Below, in pieces: positions 61,934-64,000 of a stretch of 64,000 nt of DNA (positions are counted from its first letter, which is position 1; each line of letters starts with the position of its first letter). This stretch comes from Glandiceps talaboti (lineage: Eukaryota > Hemichordata > Enteropneusta > Spengelidae), in assembly GCF_964340395.1 (NCBI RefSeq), contig NC_135562.1:10894134-10958133 (forward strand). Direction: 5' to 3'. Below the pieces are notes generated by a model that worked only from the letters and a program-made list of their open reading frames with translations, ran no database searches and was not told the origin of the DNA. Made by a program: the position numbers and the translations under genes.

Positions 61934-62236
61934 GTATTCACTGGTACTGTTTGATACAACCACACAGAACTGCACATTCTACACTTTAGCAAGATAGCAA
62001 TTTTTGCTACATTTTTTTTACGTACTGCAAACACGCCAACTAGATGCGGACACGCCGGCGCCAATGTTTTGATCTCTACTGCATTTGTTGTCTGCATGGT
62101 GGCACCTCAGTTCGTTTCAATTTAGACAAACGGTCGCAAGAAACTGCATTCATACAATTTTGTTATCTTAAAGTGCGACTTGTTCAGTTTCTTATTTGGT
62201 TTCTGCGTGGTTGTATCAAACAGAGCCAGTGAACAC
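61934..62236. mobile_element. MITE with about 36-bp terminal inverted repeats
   Basis: Left end GTATTCACTGGTACTGTTTG then ATACAACCACACAGAA. The right end, read in reverse complement, is GTGTTCACTGGCTCTGTTTG then ATACAACCACGCAGAA: four mismatches in 36. Total 303 bp, no transposase. Flanks do not show a clear target duplication. The interior contains a GC-rich centre (GCGGACACGCCGGCGCC). Confidence 0.7.
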
Positions 62237-62239
62237 AAA

Positions 62240-63320
62240 TATGAAACAGACTGTTATGAAAAGAACGACAGCACTTGAAATGCACGGGTAGAAATATAGT
62301 GGCAACGTACATATACATACGGACAAGTAGAATGCCGATGTTCCAAATTGAAAATATGACGTTCTGGGAATAAAACTTTCTTTTTATGCGCTAAAGCTTT
62401 TTACTATACGCGGTCCTTGAAGTGTTTACATAATTAGTTAATTACACGCAAAAGATCTACGAAATTATCTAAACTAAAAAGGAAACCCAAATACATAGAC
62501 CTACTCGTAAGGTTTAATAACAAGTTTTTTTTTTTACATACATGTCGAATGTCACCACATTCAAACGTACCACGATAGCGGTACATCATTTGTATCTCCA
62601 TCTCCCCAGTTGATCTGAATTTGCAGAGATTCTGCATACACCTGTAATAGACAACCTGAAAAAAACTATGATCGTTAAGTATTTAAAATGGAGTTACGGA
62701 TCGGGATGCTTCACAAAACTCTCGGCAAAGCGGCGTACAGTCGAACCTACATGCACATGCAAAAAGAAACTGGGTGTAATGATGTATCCAATATTAGTAG
62801 AAGTTTGCACAAGTTTGTGTACTTGTAGTGACCATACTGTTCGTTAAACACATAACCAGCATTGATGATAAAACTAACATGTGTTACATCGAGAGCGATC
62901 TGAAGGAATTACCAATTCGTAACATCCATACTGTTATGTTCTATACCTATCGGCACATCTTTTAGGTAGTGTCATGGCAACTTGAACAGAGAGTTGTTTT
63001 TCCTTGCGAGAACGCAAAGTATTGAAAAGCTTTTGCACACGGTCTTAGCAGCAATTTCTGTTATATATTTAGAATATCAGTTTCAACATTACAACAACTT
63101 TGCCAATAATATCAACCACAGAAACAACAAAAGTTAGAACAACAACAACAATAATAACAACGAAAATTGCATCAATGATAGTAACAACAATTGTACAAAA
63201 AGAGAAGCTGTTGAATGTTGAGATGCTCCTTCACCAGATCGTTTTTTTTTCTGTATGTTCTATTTCTCAAATAAAATGATTAAAACTAACTGTTGTGTTT
63301 GTTTTATTGAATCTTAAACT
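62240..63320. other. No recognisable gene
   Basis: AT-rich sequence with a loose ACAACAACAATAATAAC tract near 63,130-63,170. Nothing else was identified. The last 500 bp of the window (63,490-64,000) likewise hold nothing I can name. Confidence 0.4.
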
Positions 63321-63324
63321 AGCA

Positions 63325-63490
63325 TTTTATTTATTTATTTATTTATTCATTATTCATTCATTCATTCATTCATTCATTCATTCATTCATTCATTCATTTG
63401 TTCGTTTGTTGTTTGTTTGTTTGTTTGTTTGTTTGGTTTTTGTTTGTTTATTTGAGTATTATTTATTTATTCATTCATCATTCATTCATT
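63325..63490 (+). repeat. (TTTA)n, (TTCA)n and (TTTG)n microsatellites
   Basis: Consecutive tetranucleotide blocks: TTTA, then ATTC/TTCA (about 63,350-63,398), then GTTT (about 63,400-63,435), then TTTA and TTCA again. Confidence 0.95.
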
Positions 63491-64000
63491 CTTCAGAGCC
63501 GTGGTTTTTATAACTATTGACTTTCAAAGCGATCTCGATGTTTTTTGCCAAACGTTGCAAATTTTTGACATTTTCAATGTGTGATTAAAGACAACATTAA
63601 AAATATTAATTGTTTTCATGACTATACAGCTAAATTGTTGTCATAGTTACGTATGAACTTCTTAACAACAGAATAGAACCATACCTGGTCCAGTTAAACT
63701 AAATGTGCACTTCTATCGTAACGTTCATTACCTCGAAACTTAAAGTCTAAAAAAACCTACTATCTCTTACTTCGTTCAAGGGAACTCCAACCCATTCTCA
63801 GCTGAAAACCAAGTTTAACAAATAATGATTGGCATTGCAAACTTTTTAAAATCAAAATGAAAGCGTTTTAGAATCATCTGAAATGGCCGTTGAATACTGT
63901 GTTAACACTGTAGGCCAAATAGAAGATGTTTGATTTCCTTGAAAAGGAGACCGTCACGGTGAATCGCCGCAAAGTTTTATTATTTCAAAAGCAGCAGGTA

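Overview
The window looks like non-coding, repeat-dominated nuclear DNA from an animal, most plausibly a marine invertebrate. It is AT-rich and has no bacterial-type gene packing. It carries many microsatellites, minisatellites and a complex satellite, remnants of LINE retrotransposons, a Crypton tyrosine recombinase, an integrase-like DNA transposon and many palindromic MITEs. A few GT/AG-bounded exon candidates are present. I cannot name the species from sequence alone. No intact protein-coding gene, tRNA, rRNA or CRISPR array was recognised; the longest open frames are satellite or microsatellite artefacts.

Layout. 1-11,300: a large inverted repeat (arms 1-2,812 and about 6,031-9,166) with nested palindromic MITEs, seeded in and around by at least seven copies of a dispersed repeat here called R. 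13,500-16,600: arm A of a second long inverted repeat whose partner B lies at 37,700-39,065 plus 34,020-34,290. 17,358-18,951: a foldback-like DNA transposon with a 7-bp target duplication and two scrambled coding remnants. 19,579-25,500: a 0.9-kb direct duplication, then three splice-site-bounded exon candidates of an unrecognised gene, with a dispersed repeat family inside and around its introns. 27,600-30,660: degenerate coding sequence, a Harbinger-like MITE and a 5'-truncated LINE. 30,660-33,790: a 3.1-kb satellite built on a GCTACC motif. 34,297-37,692: a 3.4-kb near-perfect palindrome that interrupts B. 39,600-39,975: GACA/CATA microsatellites.

45,890-46,225: a second LINE 3' end. 47,085-49,814: several short tandem arrays and a small foldback element. 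51,361-53,730: a decayed third LINE, broken by a 62-bp minisatellite that grew out of its own ORF and by a composite MITE. 54,630-55,116: half of that MITE next to a Crypton recombinase fragment. 55,250-57,830: four further tandem arrays. 61,934-62,236: a MITE with about 30-bp terminal repeats. The remaining stretches show nothing I can name.

The most interesting signal is a set of very small palindromic insertions (20-29 bp, CATAGACCCTC...GAGGGTCTATG type). Two are flanked by perfect 7-bp direct repeats. The two inside repeat-family copies have paralogous empty sites within this same window. They behave like a minimal mobile element.
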